Shown one piece after another: positions 16,728 to 24,856 of a stretch of DNA of 64,000 nucleotides; positions within the stretch are counted from its first letter, which is position 1; every line of letters starts with the position of its first letter. The notes below the pieces were generated by a model. The model worked only from the letters and a program-made list of their open reading frames with translations. It was not told the DNA's origin and did no database searches. The translations under genes and the position numbers were made by a program. Source of the stretch: Marinococcus luteus_A (lineage in GTDB: Bacteria > Bacillota > Bacilli > Bacillales > Marinococcaceae); the NCBI RefSeq assembly GCF_034497705.1, contig NZ_JAXRUV010000001.1:434001-498000 (forward strand), read 5' to 3'.

Positions 16728-16993
16728 TCGACTTCCTCCTTTCGACACTTTTGTAGTATTTCACATGCCTATTAACGTAATTTGCTGCTGTGAAACTTAA
16801 TTATTTACAGAGCAGGAAAAGATAACCTCTGAAAAATTCCTGACCCAATAAAAATAGAGTGGTTAACTGAAATATAATGAATGGCGGCAACTGGAGGAGT
16901 AAAAACCTGCTAGTAAACCGGAAGACGGGACTTTGTCTGTTTTCCGACTTTTTTTTATGTACTTCTGCCCTTTACTATTGTGTTATTTGTTGA

Positions 16994-17030
16994 AAAAAGA
17001 GGGCAGCCAGGGCCGTTAAGCAGCCCTGGC
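16994..17030 (-). terminator. Terminator of the YflT-like gene
   Basis: On the minus strand GCCAGGG / CCCTGGC form a 7-bp stem, followed after CTGCCCTC by TTTTTTC. It lies 10 bases past the stop codon of the 17041 gene. The 280 bases between here and the YrhK-like gene hold no gene I can support. Confidence 0.8.
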
Positions 17031-17040
17031 AGCACGTACA

Positions 17041-17601
17041 TTAGCTTTGATCGTTATTGTGCCTAACCCCTTCAGGATACATCCCTGCATTGGCAGTGTT
17101 GTGTGTCGTGAAGATTTTATACACGTTGTCCTGCTGGTTTTCGTCTGCTTCTACAAGGAGGACGATGTTTCCCTGTTCCAGATATTTTTCGTACTCATCA
17201 GCATCTTCCTTTGACACTCCGGCTCCTGTTAGAGCTCCGGCAATCCCTCCGCTGGCCGCGCCGAGCGTTCCGCCTTGAATAGCCGCTGCTAACGGACCAG
17301 CCGCCGCAATAGGACCAGCTCCAGGAATAGCGAGCAGGCCAAGGCCAATAGCACCCCCGAGGACTACCCCGCTGCCGGCCCCGATACCGGCGCCTTTACC
17401 GGCATCCTTGCCATTGCTGCTTTGATCTTTATCACCGGAAGTATTTATATCAGTTTCCTCTGAAAGATGATCGGCAATCTCCTTGTTTTTTACAAAAACA
17501 GAAATATCGTCTTTTTTATGACCGCTTCTTTCTAGAGAGTGAATGGCATTCACCGCGTCTTCTTCGTTTTTAAATACTCCACCGATAAGCTTCATTTCCA
17601 T
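17041..17601 (-). CDS. General stress protein of the YflT/17M type
   Basis: A 186-residue protein starting with the YflT-like domain (residues 1-47: IGGVFKNEEDAVNAIHSLER and DDISVFVKNK). A Ser/Asp/Gly linker and a Gly/Ala-rich hydrophobic middle (about 70-130, glycine-zipper type, able to enter or span a membrane) follow, then a second alpha/beta segment (YLEQGNIVLLVEAD). B. subtilis proteins of this family belong to the SigB general stress regulon. RBS AGAAAGGAAGG precedes ATG 17601. It is monocistronic with its own terminator. Confidence 0.85.
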   Translation of the reverse strand: MEMKLIGGVFKNEEDAVNAIHSLERSGHKKDDISVFVKNKEIADHLSEETDINTSGDKDQSSNGKDAGKGAGIGAGSGVVLGGAIGLGLLAIPGAGPIAAAGPLAAAIQGGTLGAASGGIAGALTGAGVSKEDADEYEKYLEQGNIVLLVEADENQQDNVYKIFTTHNTANAGMYPEGVRHNNDQS

Positions 17602-17742
17602 GATAAGACCTTCCTTTCTAAATAATAATTGAAGTTTTATTTTATTAATAATAGCAGGTTAGATGCTTTTTACTTTCAACTCCTGTGCCGGGGTCGGGGA
17701 TAACGTTCATTCACTCATTTATCGCCTCCTTATAAAAAATAA

Positions 17743-17782
17743 AAAGCCAGAAAAAGGAGGTATCTCCCTTCTCTGGCTTATA
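17743..17782 (-). terminator. Terminator-like hairpin without an assigned gene
   Basis: Minus-strand stem AAGCCAGAGAAGGGAG / CTCCTTTTTCTGGCTT with a T-rich tail (TTTTTATTTTTT). The hairpin itself is strong, but no minus-strand ORF lies within 700 bases upstream. It may end a small RNA or be the relic of a lost gene. Confidence 0.6.
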
Positions 17783-18124
17783 ACACAGCATTGTTTCTGG
17801 TTATTATCACCAAGTAGTATTTATTCTATTTATAATTTAACCAGAGAGAAGCAGAGCTAAACATAATGTAAACAAATTTTCTTTTTAGGGATGATTTTTC
17901 AGGGGATTTAAAATTTAAAGAACAAAAACACTGTTTAACGTAAATGAATTGGCTGGAAAGAACGGCAGACGGCTAAAAATATAATTGATTACTTTCATAT
18001 TTTTAAACAGGGAAGCCAGAGAGGTTTTCTTAATGCAGAGGTCTCGTTATTAAAGAAGGGCTAAACTCCTTTCCTGGAGGCTTTATTGATGAATGCACAG
18101 TCCGTTTGTCTTAAATAAATGCTC

Positions 18125-18470
18125 ATGTTAGGGTAAACCTAACGCGTAGCCCCTCGTCTCCGCTAATCATGCACGGGGGCAACAATGGTGCCACCAGGAG
18201 GGCACATTGGGGACAACAGGGCCTGCAATGCCCTGCTCCGGCAGCGTTGTTGCTTGTTTGTTTGAAATTTCATGAGGGGATCCCAGGCGAAACAAGGCAA
18301 AAGCCTGCGGAGAAAGGAATCAGGCCAGGAGGCTGCTTCCCCGTTTTTTGGTGCATCTTAGGGGCAGACGATCGGTATCTATTAATCTGACAGGGTACCG
18401 GCAGGTAAAATTATCAGACGGACAGCGCTGAGGAATAAGCTGCAGGGATGTTATTTCTCTGGGTTTTTTT
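18125..18470 (+). ncRNA. Candidate structured non-coding RNA upstream of the MpsC-like gene
   Basis: A GC-rich island in AT-rich surroundings with many nested complementary pairs. These are GTTAGG/CCTAAC (18127-18142), GCCCC/GGGGGC (18149-18180), CAAT-GTGCC/GGCAC-ATTG (18184-18210), CAGGGC/GCCCTG (18217-18235), a long outer pair CTCCG-GCAG/CCTG-CGGAG with inner TTGCTTGTTT/AAACAAGGCAA (18236-18312), and GGAA-CAG-CC/GG-CTG-TTCC (18316-18340). A weak CAGGGA/TCTCTG hairpin followed by T7 ends it at about 18442-18470. No reading frame has protein-like composition. I could not match it to a riboswitch or RNA class I know. The next gene starts 158 bases later. Confidence 0.45.
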
Positions 18471-18627
18471 GTATTTTTCAACTCCATAGAAAAAGTTGCT
18501 GCGCGTTTTCCAAAGAAACAGCGGGAAAGGAGGGACGAGCTGAACTAAATACACAAAAATTGACGGATGAATGAGAAGAGCCGTTCTCCTGGGACACTTT
18601 AACTGGATCGTCCATAGGAGCGAGAAA

Positions 18628-19323
18628 ATGGAAGAGACACGAACCGAACACGGAGAAATTGCCGGCTACATGGGCAAATTGATCCGGGACAACTTTGGCA
18701 AAGGGCCGACGTCGGTGTACGTCACCCTCGAGGATCCGTTTTTAGTCATTCACCTGCGGGATTTTTTAGCGCCGATGGAAGCCATATTGATGGATCAGGG
18801 CGAATATAAGCGGGTGGAGGAGACAAGAGACTTATTGTTTGAGCAGCTCCAGACAGAGATGCGCGCTCGTATAGAAGTAATAGCGGGAATTACGATCCGG
18901 GAAATGTATTTTGACTGGGATCTTCAGCAGAAGCGGGGCGTCATTCTTGGCGTTATGTCGGAGGATACGGCAGCTTGTGAGGCTCAGTGGCCGGCTCATT
19001 TAAATCACCAAAAGTTTAACGATAAAGTCATTGAACTGAGCGAGTGGGGTCAGAAGGTACCGGCGGTGACGGAATCCTTCTGGCTGAATGACCGTACGAT
19101 TATGATCAAACGGACCGGAGTGTTCGTGGAAATCGAAAAAGAATTGATCCGGGCGGGGTATACAAATGAACTCAAGGAAGTAAAGAAGCCATTGGAGCTT
19201 CGGATGATTCACGGGGCGAGCCTGGAGTCCCTGATTGACAGTAAGATTACTGAAACGTTTGTTTTCTGGCATTTCACAGGAGACAAAGGGTATGCAGTGC
19301 TCATCATGCAGCCGAAAAAGTAA
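18628..19323 (+). CDS. MpsC/DUF2294 family protein (two domains)
   Basis: A 231-residue soluble protein with two copies of the DUF2294 (MpsC) fold. The first, about residues 6-115, contains the typical GEIAGYMGKLIRDNFGKGP and TVxVT-like VYVTLEDPFLVIHL; the second, about 130-230, ends with FWHFTGDKGYAVLIM. The family has been linked to a sodium-translocating membrane-potential system (MpsABC) and in bacilli often lies near formate dehydrogenase genes; its activity is not defined. ATG 18628 is chosen over 18571 because TAGGAG stands 8 bases before it. Behind the structured-RNA candidate; own terminator downstream. Confidence 0.75.
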   Translation: MEETRTEHGEIAGYMGKLIRDNFGKGPTSVYVTLEDPFLVIHLRDFLAPMEAILMDQGEYKRVEETRDLLFEQLQTEMRARIEVIAGITIREMYFDWDLQQKRGVILGVMSEDTAACEAQWPAHLNHQKFNDKVIELSEWGQKVPAVTESFWLNDRTIMIKRTGVFVEIEKELIRAGYTNELKEVKKPLELRMIHGASLESLIDSKITETFVFWHFTGDKGYAVLIMQPKK

Positions 19324-19353
19324 TACCCTGATAAAGCAGGGTGAAAAACAGCG

Positions 19354-19388
19354 AGCGCCTACCGGCACAGCCGGTGGGCGCTTTTTGA
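19354..19388 (+). terminator. Rho-independent terminator
   Basis: Stem AGCGCCTACCGGC / GCCGGTGGGCGCT with an ACA loop and TTTTT. Ends the MpsC-like gene unit. Confidence 0.95.
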
Positions 19389-19439
19389 CGAGGGAAAGCG
19401 AGGGCTGTGCTCGCGAGCAATGCTAGGTTGATTTTCATT

Positions 19440-19890
19440 ATTTTTGCCGGAGTGGCAGCCGTTTCCCGGGACGAAATGGCACTTCATATTGGATAGCGAT
19501 AAGTCTTAGAGTGTAAAAGGAGGAATCGACACCGTCTGCACGTGGGCTTCGGAGTCCTGTACTCCCAGGGAGTATGATGAATGCCGATTTCGATCAAACT
19601 ATTTTTTACCGGAGACCAGGCATAACAGCGTTCAAGCAGCCAGTGATCAAGCGTGCCCTCCAGGGGGGCAGTAAGCCTCGGAGATCGCCTGGTAAGTGCT
19701 TTCAAAATAAAAAGCCGCTTTTCTCCGGCATCCTCCTCAAGGGTGTCTCAAGACTCGAGGGAAGATATTGGTTTACTTTTTCGGCACGCACCTGGCGATG
19801 CAGAAACAGCATATCGCTCCGCCGCTGGCTCATTACCCAAGGTCCTTCCGGGATGCTCGTGCGCCGGTGGTATTTAAAATGTTTTCGTAC
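19440..19890 (-). pseudogene. Decayed DUF2071 (YqjF-like) gene
   Basis: Minus-strand fragments of one family lie in the right order but in different frames. The N-terminal piece (about 19885-19760) reads PEGPWVMSQRRSDMLFLH, the hallmark start of DUF2071 proteins. A C-terminal piece (19705-19560) reads GTLDHWLLERCYAW and IEIGIHHTPW. A third frame (about 19560-19500) gives VQDSEAHVQTVSIPPFTL. The middle of the domain is deleted, stop codons interrupt the pieces and there is no usable start. The whole region 19324-20257, over 900 bases, therefore holds one terminator, this wreck and the leader described next. No product is expected. Confidence 0.65.
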
Positions 19891-20177
19891 ACAAATTCTT
19901 TCCTTTTTAACATCAGTAACAAATGAACCTACATGTACTACACGCTATTCACGATACTATGAATCGAAAACATTCGGTGTTTAAAAAAAGGCCGGGGGGG
20001 GCGGTTAAGGCCCGTAAGCCGGCACGGAGAGACCCAGGGCAAACGTTTAAAGCCGATAAAGCATGGGAACGTATTAATTAGACAGATAATTTGAAGTAAA
20101 ACCTTAATTGTAACCAGGCGGCTTTCACGAAGCCCATCTATACGACTTTGGCAGTAATTAGAGGATAAACGCCTACT

Positions 20178-20232
20178 AATAAGCCGGGAAGGAGAGTAGT
20201 CTCTTTTTCGGCTTATTTTTTTATGATATACA
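20178..20232 (+). terminator. Terminator hairpin just before a start codon, possible attenuator
   Basis: Stem AATAAGCCG / CGGCTTATT with T6 tail ends 25 bases before ATG 20258. No gene on the plus strand precedes it closely. It either ends a short upstream transcript or attenuates the following gene. Confidence 0.65.
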
Positions 20233-20257
20233 TCATACACCATAGGAGGTAAATATC

Positions 20258-21538
20258 ATGTCACCACCCAACGAGCGGGCAGATAATGTAAAAAAACCGG
20301 AAGATGAATCTTCGCAGGATGCCTCTGAACATGCCGCAGAGCCCTCTCTTGTTGTAGGGCTCGTGCCGGCGCCGGGGGCTGCTTCCGAAACGATCGACGT
20401 GCTGTATCCCGAGCTTGCCGAATTGTTTTCACGTGAAGTGGATGACGAGTATGCGTGGGATATCAAGGTAGTGGTGGATCCGTTAACGGGCTCTGCCGAA
20501 GAAGCGGCCTCCATTCTCGAAGAAGCGCAAACGCTCAAGGACAAGCGTGGCTGGGATTATGTGATCTGTCTGACGGACCTACCGCTATTCCGGGATGAAG
20601 ACTTTCTCGTCGCCGAAGCCAACGTGGAGCGAAGAATTGCCCAGCTGTCCATCCCGACGCTCGGGGCGCTGCCGATCATGCGCCGCGTACGCGAAGCGCT
20701 TCTTCAGCTGACGAGCGAGATGCATTACGGAAGCTCTGACGAAGCCCGGGAACGTCAGGAAGAAAAGCATTCTTCGATGGGGAGCAGGCAGGGAAAATAC
20801 GTGCGTAACAATGGCGCCAGACAGCTTCTCGGGGACAGCCTGGTCGAGCGGATCGCCCCGGTGTATCGCATTCGGCCGGATGAAAGTAACGATACGTCAG
20901 ATACGCGGTACGTGGCACGGCCCAATATCAACGGGTATTCCCGGGTGGTCACCGGGATGGCGCGGGCGAATAATCCGGTAAAGGTGTTTACCGCGTTTAA
21001 AAGTGTGATTGCTATCGCCTTTGCCACCGGGGCCTATGCATTAATATTTCCCACGCTCTGGCAGATGGGAGCAGCGTACGGACCGGGGCGCTCCATTACC
21101 TTAATGGCCGTTGCCTTAACCTCGTTAACTGTGTGGATGCTTCTCGCTCACGGGCTTATAGAAAGACCTTCGAAAAACCGGTCAAAAAGCATCAGGCGAT
21201 TGTACAACTCAGCCACGGTGCTTACGATTGGGTTCGGGGTAATATGCTACTACTGCATTCTGTTTCTGCTGTTTTTTCTTGCCGTATTTTTGTTTATCCC
21301 GACGTCGATGCTGCAGTCTAATTTAGGAGTAGGCCAAAACGTCGAACTCCCGTACTATCTGTCGCTTGCCTGGCTGGCAGCGTCGCTTGCGACATGCATC
21401 GGGGCGCTCGGCGCAGGACTTGAAAACGAGGAAACGGTGCTTACCGGAACCTACGGGCACCGGCAGCTGCAGCGGAAAAAAGAAGTTCAGCGGGAAAGAG
21501 AGAAGGAGAAGGAAAAGGAGCAGCACTACGAGAAATAA
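20258..21538 (+). CDS. Membrane protein with N-terminal soluble alpha/beta domain
   Basis: A 426-residue protein. Residues 1-30 are disordered and charged. Residues 30-160 look like a Rossmann-type or hydrolase-like domain (LVVGLVPAPGAASETIDVL, then WDYVICLTDLPLFRDEDFLVAEAN). A linker follows, then four membrane helices between about 247 and 400, and a very charged tail (QREREKEKEKEQ). Similar proteins in bacilli and actinobacteria exist, often named after unrelated enzymes; I would not assign a function. RBS ATAGGAGG lies 9 bases before ATG 20258. A terminator hairpin stands directly upstream, so the gene may be attenuated. Confidence 0.75.
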   Translation: MSPPNERADNVKKPEDESSQDASEHAAEPSLVVGLVPAPGAASETIDVLYPELAELFSREVDDEYAWDIKVVVDPLTGSAEEAASILEEAQTLKDKRGWDYVICLTDLPLFRDEDFLVAEANVERRIAQLSIPTLGALPIMRRVREALLQLTSEMHYGSSDEARERQEEKHSSMGSRQGKYVRNNGARQLLGDSLVERIAPVYRIRPDESNDTSDTRYVARPNINGYSRVVTGMARANNPVKVFTAFKSVIAIAFATGAYALIFPTLWQMGAAYGPGRSITLMAVALTSLTVWMLLAHGLIERPSKNRSKSIRRLYNSATVLTIGFGVICYYCILFLLFFLAVFLFIPTSMLQSNLGVGQNVELPYYLSLAWLAASLATCIGALGAGLENEETVLTGTYGHRQLQRKKEVQREREKEKEKEQHYEK

Positions 21539-21601
21539 ATGGCCTGGAGGTAAGGCGCGGCTCGGGGATTGACAATATTAATATAACGGGGGCGATGACA
21601 C

Positions 21602-22420
21602 ATGAACTATAGCTTTCACTCTTCGATGTCGCTTCGAACATTTTTCAAAGAAAACGACCAAATGTTTGAGCAGACATTATTGTCTGAAGCTGAAAAAATA
21701 AAAGAAGAAATTCGACAGATTTTACAGAACGGCTCCATCGATCTTATTTATAACGCCCGCCAGGTTATGGCTTATGCCATTGACAATGAAAAGGATAAAA
21801 TGAAGACTTTTGCCTGGAACGAAGGGAAAATGTGGGCGGAGCATACGATTGATTTGTCCTTTAAGCTGGAGTGGATTCACGCCCTTCGCCGCACTGTATG
21901 GATCTTTGTGGAAACGTATCATACAATGCTCCAGAGTAGAGAACTGACGGATTTTTTTCGGTGGGAGCGGGAGGTCAATAACTGTATCGATCTCTTTTTA
22001 AATACGTTTGTTGAAAGCTATACTACCTATAAAGAAGATTTACTGCGGGAGCAGAAGCAGCTGGTGGAAACGCTGTCGGTACCGGTCATTCCAATAAACA
22101 ATACCGTCAGTGTGCTCCCTCTTGTTGGAGCGATGGAAGAAAACCGCCTCGACTTCTTAAAAGAAAAAGTGTTGGAAACTATAGCAGAAAGGAAAATTCA
22201 TACATTAGTGGTGGACCTTTCAGGAATTGAACGTATGAGAGGAGAGGCCGTAACCACCTTCAACTATATGATCGATGGCATCTCTTTAATGGGATGCGAA
22301 ACAGTGATCACAGGGATCCCTTCGACGCTTGCACTGGAAACCATCAAATCATCCGTGAATTGGCAATCTAATGTAAAAACGCTTGGCACTTTGCAGCAGG
22401 CGTTGAATGAATATTTATAA
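21602..22420 (+). CDS. RsbR-like protein with C-terminal STAS domain
   Basis: A 272-residue cytoplasmic protein. The N-terminal helical part (about 1-155) resembles the non-haem globin-like sensor domains of RsbR paralogues. The C-terminal STAS domain (about 158-272) shows SVPVIPINNTVSVLPLVGAM and VVDLSGIERMRGEAV; the Ser in DLSG is at the usual phosphorylation position. RsbR paralogues form the stressosome that controls SigB. The genes for RsbS and RsbT are not adjacent, so it is a lone paralogue as with B. subtilis RsbRB-RD. RBS GGGGGCGATG precedes ATG 21602. Confidence 0.8.
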   Translation: MNYSFHSSMSLRTFFKENDQMFEQTLLSEAEKIKEEIRQILQNGSIDLIYNARQVMAYAIDNEKDKMKTFAWNEGKMWAEHTIDLSFKLEWIHALRRTVWIFVETYHTMLQSRELTDFFRWEREVNNCIDLFLNTFVESYTTYKEDLLREQKQLVETLSVPVIPINNTVSVLPLVGAMEENRLDFLKEKVLETIAERKIHTLVVDLSGIERMRGEAVTTFNYMIDGISLMGCETVITGIPSTLALETIKSSVNWQSNVKTLGTLQQALNEYL

Positions 22421-22497
22421 GCGGGTTGTAACTGTAGGTGCAGAAAATACAGTGGAGGAAACGCTTGTCAGTGAATTAATGCGAAGAAGCTGCCAGC

Positions 22498-23457
22498 TCA
22501 GCCGGCAGCTTCTTCGTTGACGTAGCGGATGTATTTGGTGAGGGTCAGCATGGACTGCAGCCCGAGCCGGTCCATCAGTGCTTCCGGCGTGACACCGTTT
22601 TCGAGCTCACGCACGATGTAGCTGTTGCGAAAATGGGTAGCGGAAATCGCCCGTTCGATGCCGGCGCGCTTTCGTTCCTCGCGGATCATTTTCTGGATCG
22701 CGACCTCGGTTAAATTTTTCGGCTGATCGTTTTCATAGCTCCAGCGGTACGTCTGGCGCTGAAAGTCGAACGCGACAAACAGCGGCTCCCCGTCAAACGA
22801 CGGCCGCACCGCCTGCGGAATCACGTCGAGGTAATAGTACAGCTGCTTCTGCAGCTCCTTCGTCAGCTTGAGCGTCCGCGGGTTGCCCTCGGTAATGTCG
22901 AGCTCCCCGCGGGTCAGGTGCAGGTGCTCGATCCGGATCGAGGCAAGCTCATGCATGCGGAGGCCGTAGTCGTAAAACAGCCTTAAAATCACGATGTTTC
23001 GCGGGGCGAGCATCGGGCGCACGGCCTGCTGCTTATCAGACAGCCCGGAATCGGACTCGAGCGTGTCCATGAGTCGCTTCATTTCCTTCGGCGCAATCAG
23101 CTCTTCCTCCTTTAACACGTTCCAGACGCTGTCATCGACCGGAAGCTCTGCCATCGGGTTGGAGGCTATCCGTTTCGTATCACGGAGAAAGCGGAAGTAG
23201 CGGACGAGCACAGTCTGGATGCGCTTCAGCGTCCGGAGCTGGTAATGGCGCTCCTCGGCCAGTATATGAAAATAAGTGGTAATGTCGTCGGGTTTGACGG
23301 CCGCTTCCTCGCCGTCGAGCACCACATCGATGAATCGGTGAAAATCGGCGAGGTCGTATTCGTAGCGCTTCAGCGTGCTCGGCTTGCGCCCCCGGGACTG
23401 CAGGAAGGAAAGAAAGGCCTGCATGCCGTCCGGAAGAAGCTCGGGTTGCAAATTCAT
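22498..23457 (-). CDS. Tyrosine recombinase / integrase-like protein
   Basis: A 319-residue XerC/D-like protein with an N-terminal SAM-like core-binding domain (about 10-100) and a C-terminal catalytic domain. The first Arg is in YDYGLRMHELASI. The box II segment reads ATHFRNSY where H-x-x-R-H is usual, so the first His is displaced and the second replaced. The nucleophile is probably the Tyr in LTKYIRY. AGGAGGA abuts ATG 23463, so the third ATG at 23457 is the likelier start. It stands alone and divergent from hflX with no element boundaries, suggesting a resident chromosomal recombinase rather than a mobile one. Confidence 0.8.
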   Translation of the reverse strand: MNLQPELLPDGMQAFLSFLQSRGRKPSTLKRYEYDLADFHRFIDVVLDGEEAAVKPDDITTYFHILAEERHYQLRTLKRIQTVLVRYFRFLRDTKRIASNPMAELPVDDSVWNVLKEEELIAPKEMKRLMDTLESDSGLSDKQQAVRPMLAPRNIVILRLFYDYGLRMHELASIRIEHLHLTRGELDITEGNPRTLKLTKELQKQLYYYLDVIPQAVRPSFDGEPLFVAFDFQRQTYRWSYENDQPKNLTEVAIQKMIREERKRAGIERAISATHFRNSYIVRELENGVTPEALMDRLGLQSMLTLTKYIRYVNEEAAG

Positions 23458-23566
23458 CATCATTCCTCCTGCTTTGTCTGTCGATCAAGCATCGCGGCTT
23501 GTTTGTTTGGCACTTAACCCATATTATAGTATGTAGAGGACAGGAAAAACAGGAGGATCTAAACTA

Positions 23567-24856
23567 TTGCAGGAATTTGAGAACCAACAGGTAGATAAAG
23601 AACGGGTTGTACTAATTGCCGTCCATAAGGATGATACCGATCAGGAAACGTTTGAAGCGTCCCTCACCGAGCTTGAACAGCTGGTGGAAACGGCGGGGGG
23701 AACTGTCACGGCTGTGCTGACGCAGAACCGGCGTTCGCTCGATTCGAAAACGTACGTCGGCAAAGGCAAGCTCGAGGAAGCAGTGGAGACGGCGGAGGAA
23801 TATGAGGCGGATCTGCTGATTTTTAACGATGAGCTCTCGCCCGGCCAGATTTCCACGATTACAAACCAGACCGGATTATACATTATTGACCGCACCCAGC
23901 TGATACTCGATATTTTCGCCGGACGTGCGGCATCGAACGAAGGGAAAATGCAGGTAGAGCTTGCCCAGCTGAACTACATGCTGCCGCGCATCCGCGGGCA
24001 GGGCGAATCGCTCTCCCGGCTCGGCGGCGGGATCGGTACACGCGGACCGGGGGAGACGAAGCTTGAGACCGACCGGCGTCACATTCAGAAGCGCATGGAT
24101 GACGTGCGAAGCAAGCTCAAGCAGGTGAAAAACCGCCGCGAGCAGTACCGTGAACGACGCAAGGAAAAGAACGTCCTGCAGTTTGCGCTCGTCGGCTACA
24201 CGAACGCCGGCAAATCCACGATTTTAAACGCGCTCACCGAAGCGGATACGCTCGAGGAAAACGCGCTGTTCGCCACGCTTGACCCGTTAACGCGCCGGGT
24301 GGAGCTGCCGTCCGGCCTGGAGGTGCTCGTCACCGATACGGTCGGGTTCATTCAGGATCTTCCGACGGCGCTGATTGCGGCGTTTCAGGCGACCCTTGAG
24401 GAAGTAAAGGAAGCAGACGTGCTGCTGCATGTGATTGACGGCTCGCACCCGAGGGCGGCAGAGCAGGCCGCCACGGTGCGCCAGCTATTAAAGGAGCTTG
24501 AGGCAAGCCATATTCCGGCGCTTACGGTCGTCAACAAGCGCGACGCCGCCCAGGACGGACCGGTCGTCGCGGTGGACAAGCCGTCGATCTCCATTTCGGC
24601 CCGCAAGGACGAAGACGTGGAGCTGCTGCGGGAGTCGATGGAGAGCGTGCTGCTCGAGCAGCTTCAGCCGTACCACGTGGAAATTCCGCTCGCCGACGGC
24701 CACGTAATGCAGCGGTTCAAGCATGAAACCGTCGTGCGCGAGGAAACGCTCGATGAAGAAAACGAAAGCTGGATTCTCTCCGGGTACGTGCAGAGCGACC
24801 AGGCGATCCACAGGGAGATCAAGCAGTATGCTAAAGGAGATGCCGGGGCGAAATGA
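23567..24856 (+). CDS. hflX: Ribosome-associated GTPase HflX
   Basis: A 429-residue HflX GTPase that splits or rescues stalled 70S ribosomes. The N-terminal HflX domain (about 1-185) has the Gly-rich LGGGIGTRGPGETKLETDRR, followed by a coiled coil, then the G domain. There Walker A GYTNAGKST is at about 212-220, switch II DTVGFIQDLP and NKRD follow, and a C-terminal region completes it. It starts with TTG 23567, with AGGAGG 10 bases upstream. It overlaps ynbB by 4 bases (ATGA). The order hflX-ynbB-glnR-glnA equals that of B. subtilis ynbA-ynbB-glnR-glnA. Confidence 0.95.
   Translation: MQEFENQQVDKERVVLIAVHKDDTDQETFEASLTELEQLVETAGGTVTAVLTQNRRSLDSKTYVGKGKLEEAVETAEEYEADLLIFNDELSPGQISTITNQTGLYIIDRTQLILDIFAGRAASNEGKMQVELAQLNYMLPRIRGQGESLSRLGGGIGTRGPGETKLETDRRHIQKRMDDVRSKLKQVKNRREQYRERRKEKNVLQFALVGYTNAGKSTILNALTEADTLEENALFATLDPLTRRVELPSGLEVLVTDTVGFIQDLPTALIAAFQATLEEVKEADVLLHVIDGSHPRAAEQAATVRQLLKELEASHIPALTVVNKRDAAQDGPVVAVDKPSISISARKDEDVELLRESMESVLLEQLQPYHVEIPLADGHVMQRFKHETVVREETLDEENESWILSGYVQSDQAIHREIKQYAKGDAGAK

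Noticed and set aside
16877..16990. Short ORF starting MNGGNWRSKNLLVNRKTG
   Set aside because: No ribosome binding site of note, and the DNA after codon 17 forms a terminator-like hairpin, so the reading seems accidental.
17663..17860. 65-codon plus-strand ORF
   Set aside because: It runs through the minus-strand terminator hairpin and has no ribosome binding site.
18169..18390. 73-codon ORF within the GC-rich island
   Set aside because: Its composition is not protein-like, and the DNA is better explained by nested RNA stems.
19959..20081. A 40-codon ORF encoding a very basic peptide (MNRKHSVFKKRPGG start)
   Set aside because: It has no ribosome binding site, lies in the leader between a decayed gene and a terminator, and matches nothing I know.
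22498..23457. An insertion element carried by the tyrosine recombinase
   Set aside because: No inverted or direct repeats, cargo or composition change at its borders.
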